Shown here: positions 25,400-32,346 of the stretch, one piece after another
Layout: each line of letters opens with the position of its first letter
Numbering within the stretch: the stretch's first letter is position 1
NCBI GenBank assembly: GCA_031367325.1
Contig: JANLPQ010000038.1
Span: forward strand, 1 to 64,000
Length of the DNA: 64,000 nt
Direction of reading: 5' to 3'
From: JAAFIP01 sp031367325
GTDB taxonomy: Bacteria > Pseudomonadota > Gammaproteobacteria > Burkholderiales > Burkholderiaceae_C
Notes under the pieces: model-generated
The model's database searches: none
What the model saw: only the letters and a program-made list of their open reading frames with translations
Told to the model about the DNA's origin: nothing
Program-made: the position numbers and the translations under genes

Positions 25400-25975
25400 A
25401 TGCACCGCACCATCTTCACCACGCCTATCGTCAACACCTTGTTTCGCAGTCTTTCTGTCGCATTTCTAAAAATCACCGGCTGGAAGATTGAAGGCAGCTT
25501 GCCTCCAGAGGCTGCCAAATGCGTGCTGATTGCTGCGCCGCACACTAGCAACTGGGACTTGCCCTACACCTTGATGGTGTCCTTTGCGCTGCGCCTGAAT
25601 GTGCGCTGGATGGGCAAGCAAAGTATTTTTAAACCACCGTTTAGCGGCGTCATGCAGTGGCTGGGCGGCATCGCGGTGAATCGCGAACAGTCGACTAATT
25701 TGGTGGCCGCTTCAAGCCAGGCCATCGCCCAAGCCGACGGCCCGTTGCAGTTGGTTGTGCCACCCGAGGGCACGCGCAGCAAAGTAACGTATTGGAAAAC
25801 CGGTTTTTACTACATTGCCTTGGGTGCCAAAGTACCTATCGTGATGGCGTATTTAGACTTTAAGAACAAACGCACTGGCTTAGGCCCCATGCTGTATCCC
25901 AGTGGCGATATTGACAAAGACATGCTGGAGATCAAAGCGTTTTATGCGCAGTTTCAACGTGAAAATAATGGTTAA
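25400..25975 (+). CDS. PlsC-family acyltransferase
   Basis: The 191-residue protein has the two acyltransferase motifs of the 1-acylglycerol-3-phosphate acyltransferase family: APHTSNWDLPY (HX4D) and VVPPEGTRSKVTYWKTGFYY (PEGTRS). Between them lies the substrate-binding region NVRWMGKQSIFKPPF. The form with HTSNWD, short length and no clear membrane helix is common in proteobacterial lysophospholipid acyltransferase-like proteins whose acceptor is unknown. Confidence 0.88.
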   Translation: MHRTIFTTPIVNTLFRSLSVAFLKITGWKIEGSLPPEAAKCVLIAAPHTSNWDLPYTLMVSFALRLNVRWMGKQSIFKPPFSGVMQWLGGIAVNREQSTNLVAASSQAIAQADGPLQLVVPPEGTRSKVTYWKTGFYYIALGAKVPIVMAYLDFKNKRTGLGPMLYPSGDIDKDMLEIKAFYAQFQRENNG

Positions 25976-25982
25976 TTGGGCC

Positions 25983-26026
25983 TGTAACCCAAGTAAATCC
26001 TGCTCAAGCAACTATTGTTTTTATAG
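25983..26026 (-). repeat. CTGCTTGAGCAG repeat at the 3' end of queC
   Basis: It reads AACCCAAGTAAATCCTGCTC then AAGCAACTATTGTTTTTATAG. Its end supplies the TTA that is the queC stop codon (26021-26023) on the minus strand. Confidence 0.8.
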
Positions 26027-26776
26027 TACTGCGTACTGCTCCCAGCCACGTGCGCGCAGCGCGCAGGCAGGGCAGGTGCCGCAGCCGTAGCCCCACGCGT
26101 GGCGGTGCTTGCGGTCGCCCAAATAGCAGGTGTGGGTGTGTTCTACCACCAGGTCAATTAACTGTGGGCCACCGTTCACTGTTCCAGATGCAACGCCCAA
26201 GTCGCGTGTCATCTGCCAAGTAGCCGCTTTGTCTATCCACATCAATGGAGTGTCAATTAAAAATCGCTTGTCCATGCCCAGCGACAGCGCCAGTTGCATG
26301 GCTTGCATCGTGTCGTCGCGGCAGTCGGGGTAGCCCGAGAAGTCGGTTTCGCACACCCCTGTGACTATCACTTGCAAATCACGCCGGTACGCCAGCGCTG
26401 CCGCCAGCGTAAGAAACAGCAAGTTGCGCCCCGGTACAAAGGTATTGGGCAAGCCCGACTGTTCCATCTTAAAAGCCACATCGCGCGTTAGCGAGGTCTC
26501 GCTCACCTTGCCCAGTACCGCCAGGTCTAGCAAGTGGTCGTCGCCCAGCTTAGCTGCCCACTGCGGGAAGGTTTTGCGCAGTTCTTTCATCACCACCGTG
26601 CGTTGCACCAGCTCAATGCTGTGCCGCTGGCCATAGTCAAAGCCTACAGTTTCTACATGCTCAAATTTTTGCAGCGCGTAGGCGAGACACGCAGTAGAGT
26701 CTTGCCCGCCCGAGAACAGCACCAGGGCGCGTGTGTGGATGGGGCCTTGCTGGGCGGTGCGGGTGGTGTCTTGCAT
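26021..26776 (-). CDS. queC: 7-cyano-7-deazaguanine synthase QueC
   Basis: QueC converts 7-carboxy-7-deazaguanine to preQ0 in queuosine synthesis, with ATP and ammonia. The PP-loop is LVLFSGGQDSTACL at about residue 20. The zinc-binding cysteines are at the end (CYLGDRKHRHAWGYGCGTCPAC). The SGYPDCRDD motif is also present. Length (251 aa) includes a slightly extended N-terminus. The stop codon falls in a dispersed repeat copy. No other queuosine genes are adjacent. Confidence 0.96.
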   Translation of the reverse strand: MQDTTRTAQQGPIHTRALVLFSGGQDSTACLAYALQKFEHVETVGFDYGQRHSIELVQRTVVMKELRKTFPQWAAKLGDDHLLDLAVLGKVSETSLTRDVAFKMEQSGLPNTFVPGRNLLFLTLAAALAYRRDLQVIVTGVCETDFSGYPDCRDDTMQAMQLALSLGMDKRFLIDTPLMWIDKAATWQMTRDLGVASGTVNGGPQLIDLVVEHTHTCYLGDRKHRHAWGYGCGTCPACALRARGWEQYAVL

Positions 26777-27291
26777 GCCGCAATTATCGCGTGTGCTTTG
26801 ACTTTAGGTTTGATGGTGCTGTGGCTAGAGCATGAAGATTGCTTTGCTAGAGTGTGTTCGTTGCGGCGATTGAGGAATTCGCTTTTGTGAAAATCTTGCG
26901 AAAACACGCGCGAACATTGTCTGTAGTTTAACCAGCTAAACACCGCGCGCCTTTCTCCAGATTTTCATCACAAACACGCTCAATCACCGCTCGCTGACAT
27001 TTGTAGCGCTCCGTTTCTTGCGAAAGCTTTGCAGTTTCGATAACTAGTTACCTTGGTTAGGCGTGTGCTGAAAGCACTTGCTTGATTCATGAACCGTGTC
27101 CTATGCTAACTTGCTACCTTTTCTAAGCCTTCGGAAATCTTGGAGTTGAGCCTTACGCACAACAACATAAGTCGAAAACGCAGTATCCGCCATGCTGCGG
27201 CGCATGCCGCAATGGCAAGTGACAACCTGAAGCGTCGGCCCGTTCGTTTTAAATGGCACCCGACTTGGCGAATAGTTAAATAGACAGGAGT
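26777..27291. other. queC / YciI intergenic region with hairpin element
   Basis: No convincing gene is seen in these 515 bases. The main structure is the inverted repeat at 26863-26990; the remainder (26991-27291) shows only weak, unconserved short ORFs. Confidence 0.5.
26863..26990. repeat. Second hairpin repeat family, copy A
   Basis: The left arm (26863-26912, GCGGCGATTGAG to ACACGCGCG) and right arm (26945-26990, GCGCGCCTTTCTCCAG, ATTTTCATCAC, CAATCACCGC) are imperfect reverse complements around a 32-base loop. The same arms recur at 34611-34725 and less well at about 10300-10385. Confidence 0.6.
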
Positions 27292-27585
27292 TCAAAGCAC
27301 CGCTTCTATTTCAGGCAGCGCTTTTCCCCAGACAAGAAGTCGATAGTTGCGAAAAGTGGGAACGAAATACGGATCATTTTCAATGAGTGTCACCGCACGC
27401 TCTCTTGATGCAACTTCAAAAACCCACATGCCGCCTACAAATGCACCTCCGGACTCTTCACGTAAGCCACCGCCAATAAGTATCTCGCTGCGATGAGTTC
27501 GCAGGTATTCAATATGCAGAGCTTCTCGCTCTCTGCGTATTGCGAGCATGCCCGGTGCATCATCAAAAATCACCACATATCTCAT
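27292..27585 (-). CDS. YciI-family protein
   Basis: The 97-residue protein has the ferredoxin-like YciI fold: MRYVVIFDDAPGMLAIRRER, HIEYLRTHRSEILIGGGLRE and a C-terminal ENDPYFVPTFRNYRLLVWGK. The conserved histidine and the following aspartate-rich turn form the putative active site of the family; the substrate is unknown. AAGGAA precedes the ATG. Confidence 0.88.
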   Translation of the reverse strand: MRYVVIFDDAPGMLAIRREREALHIEYLRTHRSEILIGGGLREESGGAFVGGMWVFEVASRERAVTLIENDPYFVPTFRNYRLLVWGKALPEIEAVL

Positions 27586-27854
27586 TACTTTTCCTTATAA
27601 GGAGTTCAGATATTTAGCTGGACATAGAATCTGTATGAAGTCCGGTATAGCTTAAGCATCAATTGCTGCGAATTCACAATCTAATATATGTCTGCTTAGT
27701 ATCTTCACTCTAACTTAGCTAGCGTGAAAGTAAAGAGGTATTAGCTGCAGAACGATTGTTTGCGTGGCGCAGAATATAGGCTTACAACGAACAATGTTCG
27801 TGTGTTTTCGGAAGTTTTTGACATTCCAATCTTGAGCCAGCGCATAATTTACCC

Positions 27855-28565
27855 ATGACCACATCGCTCGATAACGCCAGCTACTGCTGCGACCTGCTTA
27901 GCACGGCGGGGCCGTGTGTGGCTAAGCGGATGTTTGGGGGGTTTAGCATTAGCACGGGCGGGTTGACGTTGGCTATTCTGACGGATTTGGGCGATGGTGA
28001 GAAGCTGTGGCTGAAGGGGGACGACGCTTCGCGCAGCCAGTATGCGGCGGCGGGGTGTGCGATATTTACCTACCCTATGAAGGGCGTGCCGCGGTCGATG
28101 AATTACTTTTGTGCGCCTGATGATGCGATGGATTCTGCGGATGCCATGCGCCCGTGGGCGGCGTTGGCGCTGGCCTGCGCAGTGCGTGCCCATGATGGCA
28201 AACGCAAACCTAAGTCCGCCACTGTGACCATCGCGCAAAAAAATGCAGCACAACCCGACGCTGCTCCAACAACTCCGGCCAAATCCACCCAGCTGTCGCC
28301 CAGTGTTTTGCAGCGCGCGCGGGACGTGGCCAAAAAGCTGGCGCTGTCTAGCAGCATGCCGCCACTGGCAACCAAAGCGCAAGCTAATGCAACTGCAAAA
28401 CCACCTGTCAAAGCACCTGCCAAGACATCTGCCAAAGCGCCTGCCAAAGCTGTAGCCAAAACACCTGCCAAAGCTATAGCCAAGACATCTGCCAAAGCTG
28501 CAGTCAAGCTACCCGCCAAACCGGCTGGCAAACCAGCAACCAAGCCGCGCGCCCCCAAACGTTAG
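27855..28565 (+). CDS. TfoX N-terminal domain protein with histone H1-like tail
   Basis: Residues 1-110 form a TfoX/Sxy N-terminal domain (LLSTAGPCVAKRMFGGFSIS, LWLKGDDASRSQYAAAGC, FTYPMKGVPRSMNYFCAPDD). The C-terminal 60 residues are an Ala/Lys/Pro low-complexity tail built of AKTPAKA-type units, like bacterial histone H1-like proteins. TfoX-type proteins are linked to competence regulation in gammaproteobacteria; single N-domain proteins in betaproteobacteria are uncharacterised. The tail predicts nucleic-acid binding. Slippage in the tail repeats could vary its length. Confidence 0.85.
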   Translation: MTTSLDNASYCCDLLSTAGPCVAKRMFGGFSISTGGLTLAILTDLGDGEKLWLKGDDASRSQYAAAGCAIFTYPMKGVPRSMNYFCAPDDAMDSADAMRPWAALALACAVRAHDGKRKPKSATVTIAQKNAAQPDAAPTTPAKSTQLSPSVLQRARDVAKKLALSSSMPPLATKAQANATAKPPVKAPAKTSAKAPAKAVAKTPAKAIAKTSAKAAVKLPAKPAGKPATKPRAPKR

Positions 28566-29044
28566 CGGCCAGAGCACATCAACAGCGCTGCGCGCAAGTC
28601 AGTCAAACCGAGCTGTGCAGCTAGGCGGCGCTGCGGTGTCGCGACCAAGCTGCTAGCCTTACGCCGCGGCGCTACAGCTTGCGCAGGCCGTGCAGTGCCG
28701 GACGCATCCCAGTCAAAGCACAGCACCTGGCCCGCAGGCACGCGCCACGGCTCCATCACCACGTCGTCACCCCCGTGCACTTGCAAGCTGTCGCCCGCAC
28801 GCAAAAAATGATCACCCGGCTGGCTGGGCAACGTCACCCATGCGCCGCCTTGCACTATGCGCAACAGCGCGTTGGCAGGGGGCCGCAACCGCAGGGCACG
28901 GCCTGCGCGCAAGGTATACGCACCGCAGGTGGCTAAAGGTGCCGCCATTGCTACTGCCAGTGGTGCCGCCTTGTGGGCAGCAGTTTGGCGGGGTGTAAAT
29001 AAGCCTGATAGGCTTTGAAGGACTTCATGTTGAAGATTGCGCAT
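28562..29044 (-). CDS. DUF2917 family protein
   Basis: The 160-residue protein has a cupin-like DUF2917 core: YTLRAGRALRLRPPANALLR, then VQGGAWVTLPSQPGDHFLRA and GDSLQVHGGDDVVMEPWR. It is divergent from a LysR-type regulator, an arrangement I associate with Comamonadaceae, so it is probably controlled by that regulator. The stop codon overlaps the end of the TfoX-like gene on the other strand by four bases. Function unknown. Confidence 0.82.
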   Translation of the reverse strand: MRNLQHEVLQSLSGLFTPRQTAAHKAAPLAVAMAAPLATCGAYTLRAGRALRLRPPANALLRIVQGGAWVTLPSQPGDHFLRAGDSLQVHGGDDVVMEPWRVPAGQVLCFDWDASGTARPAQAVAPRRKASSLVATPQRRLAAQLGLTDLRAALLMCSGR

Positions 29045-29173
29045 GGTGACGACTCCTTAGGTGTTACAAATCCGTACCTAGATCCATGTGATCTAGGAAT
29101 GAATGATCGCGCAACCCAGCTTGCCAGTCCAATGAATTTGCACTACACTATTCATGCTTAAATCACATTAACC

Positions 29174-30175
29174 ATGCTGCATTCCCAAACCCACCAACGC
29201 ACCCGCCCTATTGGCGCAGGCAATCTGCGCGCGTTTGAATCGGTGTCGCGCCACCTTAACTTTCGCATTGCCGCCGAAGAGCTGGCGCTAACGCAATCTG
29301 CCGTGTCGCGGCAAATTCAGGCGCTAGAAGACGAGGTAGGTACTTCGCTTTTTAACCGCCACACCCGGTCGGTAGAGTTGACCGCCGCAGGCATGGCGCT
29401 GCTGGGGGCCGCTGCGCCGTCGCTAGAACGTATCGACAACACGGTGCGCCAGATTCGCACCAGCACGGGCCGCAAGCAAGTGACGCTCACTACTTTTGCG
29501 TCTTTCGCATCAATGTGGCTTATCCCACGGCTAGAGGCTTTTCAGCGACAAAACGCCGACATTGATATTCGCATTGATGCGTCTGACGCGTCAGTCGATA
29601 TGGAAACCGCCGACGCCGACATTGCACTGCGTTACGGCCCTGCGGCCAAAATGCCCAGCCACGCTATACGTATGTTTGGCGAGCAGCTCACACCACTGCT
29701 CAGCCCATGGCTGCTTAAATCGCAGTCCAAAATTAAAAGCGCCGCTGACTTTGCCAATTTCACCTTGATCGAAGCGGGCGACGCGCACACCACGCACCTG
29801 GAGTGGCTGTCGTGGCGGCGCTGGCTTGACACGCAAAGCTTGCCCAAGCTGTCGCCCAAGCGCTGGCTGTATTTTGGCTACGCCAACCACATGACCCAAG
29901 CCGCGCTGACGGGCCAGGGCGTGGTGCTAGCGCGTACCCCATTGGTGGCCGAGCATTTAGCCAGCGGCGACTTGATCGAGCCCTTGCCCAAGCTGCGCAT
30001 CGACTCGCCCATGGCCTTTTGGCTCATCCTCAGCCCACGGGCACGGTCTACCGCCAACGCGCGCGCCGAGGTCACCGCGTTTTGCAATTGGCTCAGGGCG
30101 CAGGCCGCGCTAACCCGCAGTGCCATTGGCGAAGCGCCTGATAGTGATGTCGACACCGGGTCGCTGGACGATTGA
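29174..30175 (+). CDS. LysR-family transcriptional regulator (GcvA-like)
   Basis: The winged-helix domain is at about 15-80 (LRAFESVSRHLNFRIAAEEL, ALTQSAVSRQIQALEDEVG, LFNRHTRSVELTAAG). The effector domain of the GcvA-like subgroup follows, with FASMWLIPRLEAFQRQNADI. It lies divergently next to the DUF2917 gene and probably regulates it from the 129-base shared promoter region. The effector is unknown. Confidence 0.92.
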   Translation: MLHSQTHQRTRPIGAGNLRAFESVSRHLNFRIAAEELALTQSAVSRQIQALEDEVGTSLFNRHTRSVELTAAGMALLGAAAPSLERIDNTVRQIRTSTGRKQVTLTTFASFASMWLIPRLEAFQRQNADIDIRIDASDASVDMETADADIALRYGPAAKMPSHAIRMFGEQLTPLLSPWLLKSQSKIKSAADFANFTLIEAGDAHTTHLEWLSWRRWLDTQSLPKLSPKRWLYFGYANHMTQAALTGQGVVLARTPLVAEHLASGDLIEPLPKLRIDSPMAFWLILSPRARSTANARAEVTAFCNWLRAQAALTRSAIGEAPDSDVDTGSLDD

Positions 30176-30215
30176 GCCTTCGGGCTAAAATCTGACTATT
30201 ATTTTGGAGTTTGTT

Positions 30216-30683
30216 ATGCAATGGTCTGAAGTGCTTGAAACCCCGTATTTGCAAAATCTGCCGTTCAAAATTGAACTGAATAAGTTTGGCCAAATACTCA
30301 TGTCGCCAGCCTCTAACCGGCACGGAAATATCCAGGTAGAGATTGGTGCTTTATTTTTGCGTAAGTTACCAAAGGGCAAAACATTTTCTGAATGTTCTAT
30401 TCAAACCCGTGATGGCGTTCGCGTAGCCGATGTAGCTTGGGCAAGTGCAAATTTTCTAGCGCGCCATGGAGACGCAACGCCGTTTCCACAAGCCCCTGAG
30501 CTATGTGTAGAAATTGTGTCGCCTTCCAACACTAAAGCCGAAATAGACTACAAGGTGTCTTTGTATTTTGCACAAGGTGCACAAGAAGTGTGGGTGGTCA
30601 GCCTGCAGAAAAAAGTAACTATTTACGTAGGCGGCTTGCCCGCTGCCAAGTCTAAATACTTGCCCAAATTCAAAGAGCTTTAA
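30216..30683 (+). CDS. Uma2-family (DUF820) PD-(D/E)XK nuclease-like protein
   Basis: The 155-residue protein has the Uma2 layout: MSPASNRHGNIQVEIGALF, then RVADVAWASANF (first catalytic Asp region), ELCVEIVSPSNTKAEIDYK (second, E-x-x-S-P-S) and YFAQGAQEVWVVSLQKK. The fold is that of restriction-like endonucleases, but the role of the family is unknown. ATG at 30216 with GGAG upstream is preferred over the TTG-type start at 30204. Confidence 0.88.
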   Translation: MQWSEVLETPYLQNLPFKIELNKFGQILMSPASNRHGNIQVEIGALFLRKLPKGKTFSECSIQTRDGVRVADVAWASANFLARHGDATPFPQAPELCVEIVSPSNTKAEIDYKVSLYFAQGAQEVWVVSLQKKVTIYVGGLPAAKSKYLPKFKEL

Positions 30684-30778
30684 AGCACTGCGATTAGCCA
30701 GATGCCAGACAGTGATGTGCAGGCAGACTTGCAGTCTTCATATGAGCCCTGCATTGTCAACACGCTGAAAAGCTAAGA

Positions 30779-31522
30779 GTGCATACCAACCACTTCAATT
30801 TATCTGAGACCGCGCGGCGGTATGACAAATATCGCCCTGCCGTGCATAGCGTGGTGCACAGCTGGCTTGCTGCAGCCGGGGTGTTGGGGCCTTACCTCAG
30901 CGCCATTGACCTTGCGTGCGGTACAGGCCAATCCACCATGCCCTTGCTGTCCTTAGCCGAGCGTGTGGAAGGTGTAGACACCTCCGCTGAGATGCTTGCA
31001 CTAGCTGCAGCAAAAGGATTGACCGTCAGATTGGCAAGCTATGACAGCTTGCCAGCGGGTGCGTACGACCTGCTGACAGTGTGTATGGCATTTCATTGGT
31101 TTGACCGAGCGCAAGCGGTAAAAGCCATGTGCCAAGCATCAGCCCACGGAGCCACTTGGCTTATTTACAACTTTTGGCTGGCGGGTCATAGTACGGACAA
31201 AGCTTTTAACGATTGGTACCACGGCTGGTACCAAGACCACTTCCCTTCGCCGCGACGAAGCCAGTCGCACTTCGTACCAGAACCTGAGGAGCTAGCCTTG
31301 ACGCTGTCCAAGCACGACCAAGGTACGCTCCAAGTTGCATTTGATCGGCCCAGCTTGATCGGCTATCTCACTACACAAAGTAATGTCCAGGCGCGTATTC
31401 AAGAAGATTTTGGCTTCACCGAAGCCGTGTTGCTGATTGATTCGACCATGCCTGTAGTTTTGGATACAGACGCCTATGTCTATGGCTACAGCTACAGTAT
31501 CTGCAAAGTAATGCGAGCGTAG
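30779..31522 (+). CDS. Class I SAM-dependent methyltransferase
   Basis: The Rossmann motif I is AIDLACGTGQSTMPL at about residue 42; VEGVDTSAEMLALA is motif II. TVCMAFHWFDRAQAV is the typical DUF-like methyltransferase type 11 segment. The substrate cannot be inferred. The start is a GTG (30779), because no in-frame ATG precedes the conserved ARRYDKYRP. Confidence 0.87.
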   Translation: MHTNHFNLSETARRYDKYRPAVHSVVHSWLAAAGVLGPYLSAIDLACGTGQSTMPLLSLAERVEGVDTSAEMLALAAAKGLTVRLASYDSLPAGAYDLLTVCMAFHWFDRAQAVKAMCQASAHGATWLIYNFWLAGHSTDKAFNDWYHGWYQDHFPSPRRSQSHFVPEPEELALTLSKHDQGTLQVAFDRPSLIGYLTTQSNVQARIQEDFGFTEAVLLIDSTMPVVLDTDAYVYGYSYSICKVMRA

Positions 31523-31566
31523 CGCTGCGCCACAGCGGCATTGTGGCAGGCTAAAGTGGGCGATCC

Positions 31567-32316
31567 TTACGGATACGCCTGCCCCAGATCCGTCAATATT
31601 GCTGCCAGCGGCACATCGTGCGGCTCGGGCTCAAAGCTGGGCACGCTGGCGTGTGAATAGGCTAGGCCTACGGTGACAGGTTTAGGCTGCAAGGTTGCCA
31701 AGGTGCGGTCATAAAACCCGCCGCCGTAGCCTAGCCGGTAGCCGCCGGGGCCAAAGCCCACACAGGGCACAAACAGCAGCGTGGGCACGACAATCTCTGT
31801 ATCTTTGGGTTTAGGGATGTCGTAGGCGTCTTCTTCCATTGGGCAGCCGGGATACCAGGCGTAGAAGGTTAAGGTTTTGTTAATTTTGTCGACCACTGGT
31901 AAGCCGATTTTGCGCACCGTAGCACCTGCTTGCACATTGCCCAAGGCTGCGGGGGAAGTGAGATTTGTTATAAAATTGATAGCTGCTTGAGCAGGATCTA
32001 CGGCCTGAAAGCCTAATTTTGCATTTAATTCAGGGTCTAAATAAGTGACTGCGCTATTGTCTGCAGATGTTTTTGGTTCGGTGCTGGGCGGCGTATCGCC
32101 CATGCTCTCGCCCAAGCCACCGTCTTCTTGCCAGCGGTACAGTGCGGGCAGGGGGTCAAATTCGCCTTTGATGGGCCAATATGCGCCTATCACCACGTCG
32201 GGCCTGCCTACTAGCCAAATTCGCATCACTCTTTGTAACTCTTCGGCCCGCTGCAAACGGTCGGGCAGGTTCAAACGTTCTTGTACCAAGCGTTTGCGCG
32301 CATCTGTTTTGTCCAT
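31567..32316 (-). CDS. 5-formyltetrahydrofolate cyclo-ligase with a repeat-derived insertion
   Basis: It converts 5-formyl-THF to 5,10-methenyl-THF with ATP. Family motifs are KRLVQERLNLPDR at the N-terminus, YWPIKGEFDPLPA, AWYPGCPMEEDAYDIPKP and the nucleotide-binding GFGPGGYRLGYGGGFYDRTL. At 249 residues it is about 50-60 longer than usual. The excess is one block at about residues 65-134 that contains LNAKLGFQAVDPAQAAINF, encoded by a dispersed repeat copy (31972-32026). The inserted block lies between two surface elements and leaves the core motifs intact. It is divergent from slt. Confidence 0.93.
   Translation of the reverse strand: MDKTDARKRLVQERLNLPDRLQRAEELQRVMRIWLVGRPDVVIGAYWPIKGEFDPLPALYRWQEDGGLGESMGDTPPSTEPKTSADNSAVTYLDPELNAKLGFQAVDPAQAAINFITNLTSPAALGNVQAGATVRKIGLPVVDKINKTLTFYAWYPGCPMEEDAYDIPKPKDTEIVVPTLLFVPCVGFGPGGYRLGYGGGFYDRTLATLQPKPVTVGLAYSHASVPSFEPEPHDVPLAAILTDLGQAYP
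31972..32026 (+). repeat. CTGCTTGAGCAG repeat, copy inside the 5-FCL gene
   Basis: It reads AAATTGATAGCTGCTTGAGC, AGGATCTACGGCCTGAAAGC and CTAATTTTGCATTTAA. In the gene's frame it encodes LNAKLGFQAVDPAQAAINF. The right flank matches the putA copy at 53243. Confidence 0.85.
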
Positions 32317-32346
32317 AATCAGGGAATAACCTCTCCAATAGAAACA

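Noticed and set aside
26653..27295. Several 60-120-codon ORFs around the queC 5' region and downstream gap
   Set aside because: They overlap queC or the hairpin element, have no ribosome binding sites or recognisable motifs, and have atypical composition.
30216..30683. Uma2 protein considered as part of a restriction or defence system
   Set aside because: Only a single Uma2 gene is present, with no methyltransferase specific to it or helicase; the next methyltransferase is of small-molecule type and separated by about 95 bases.
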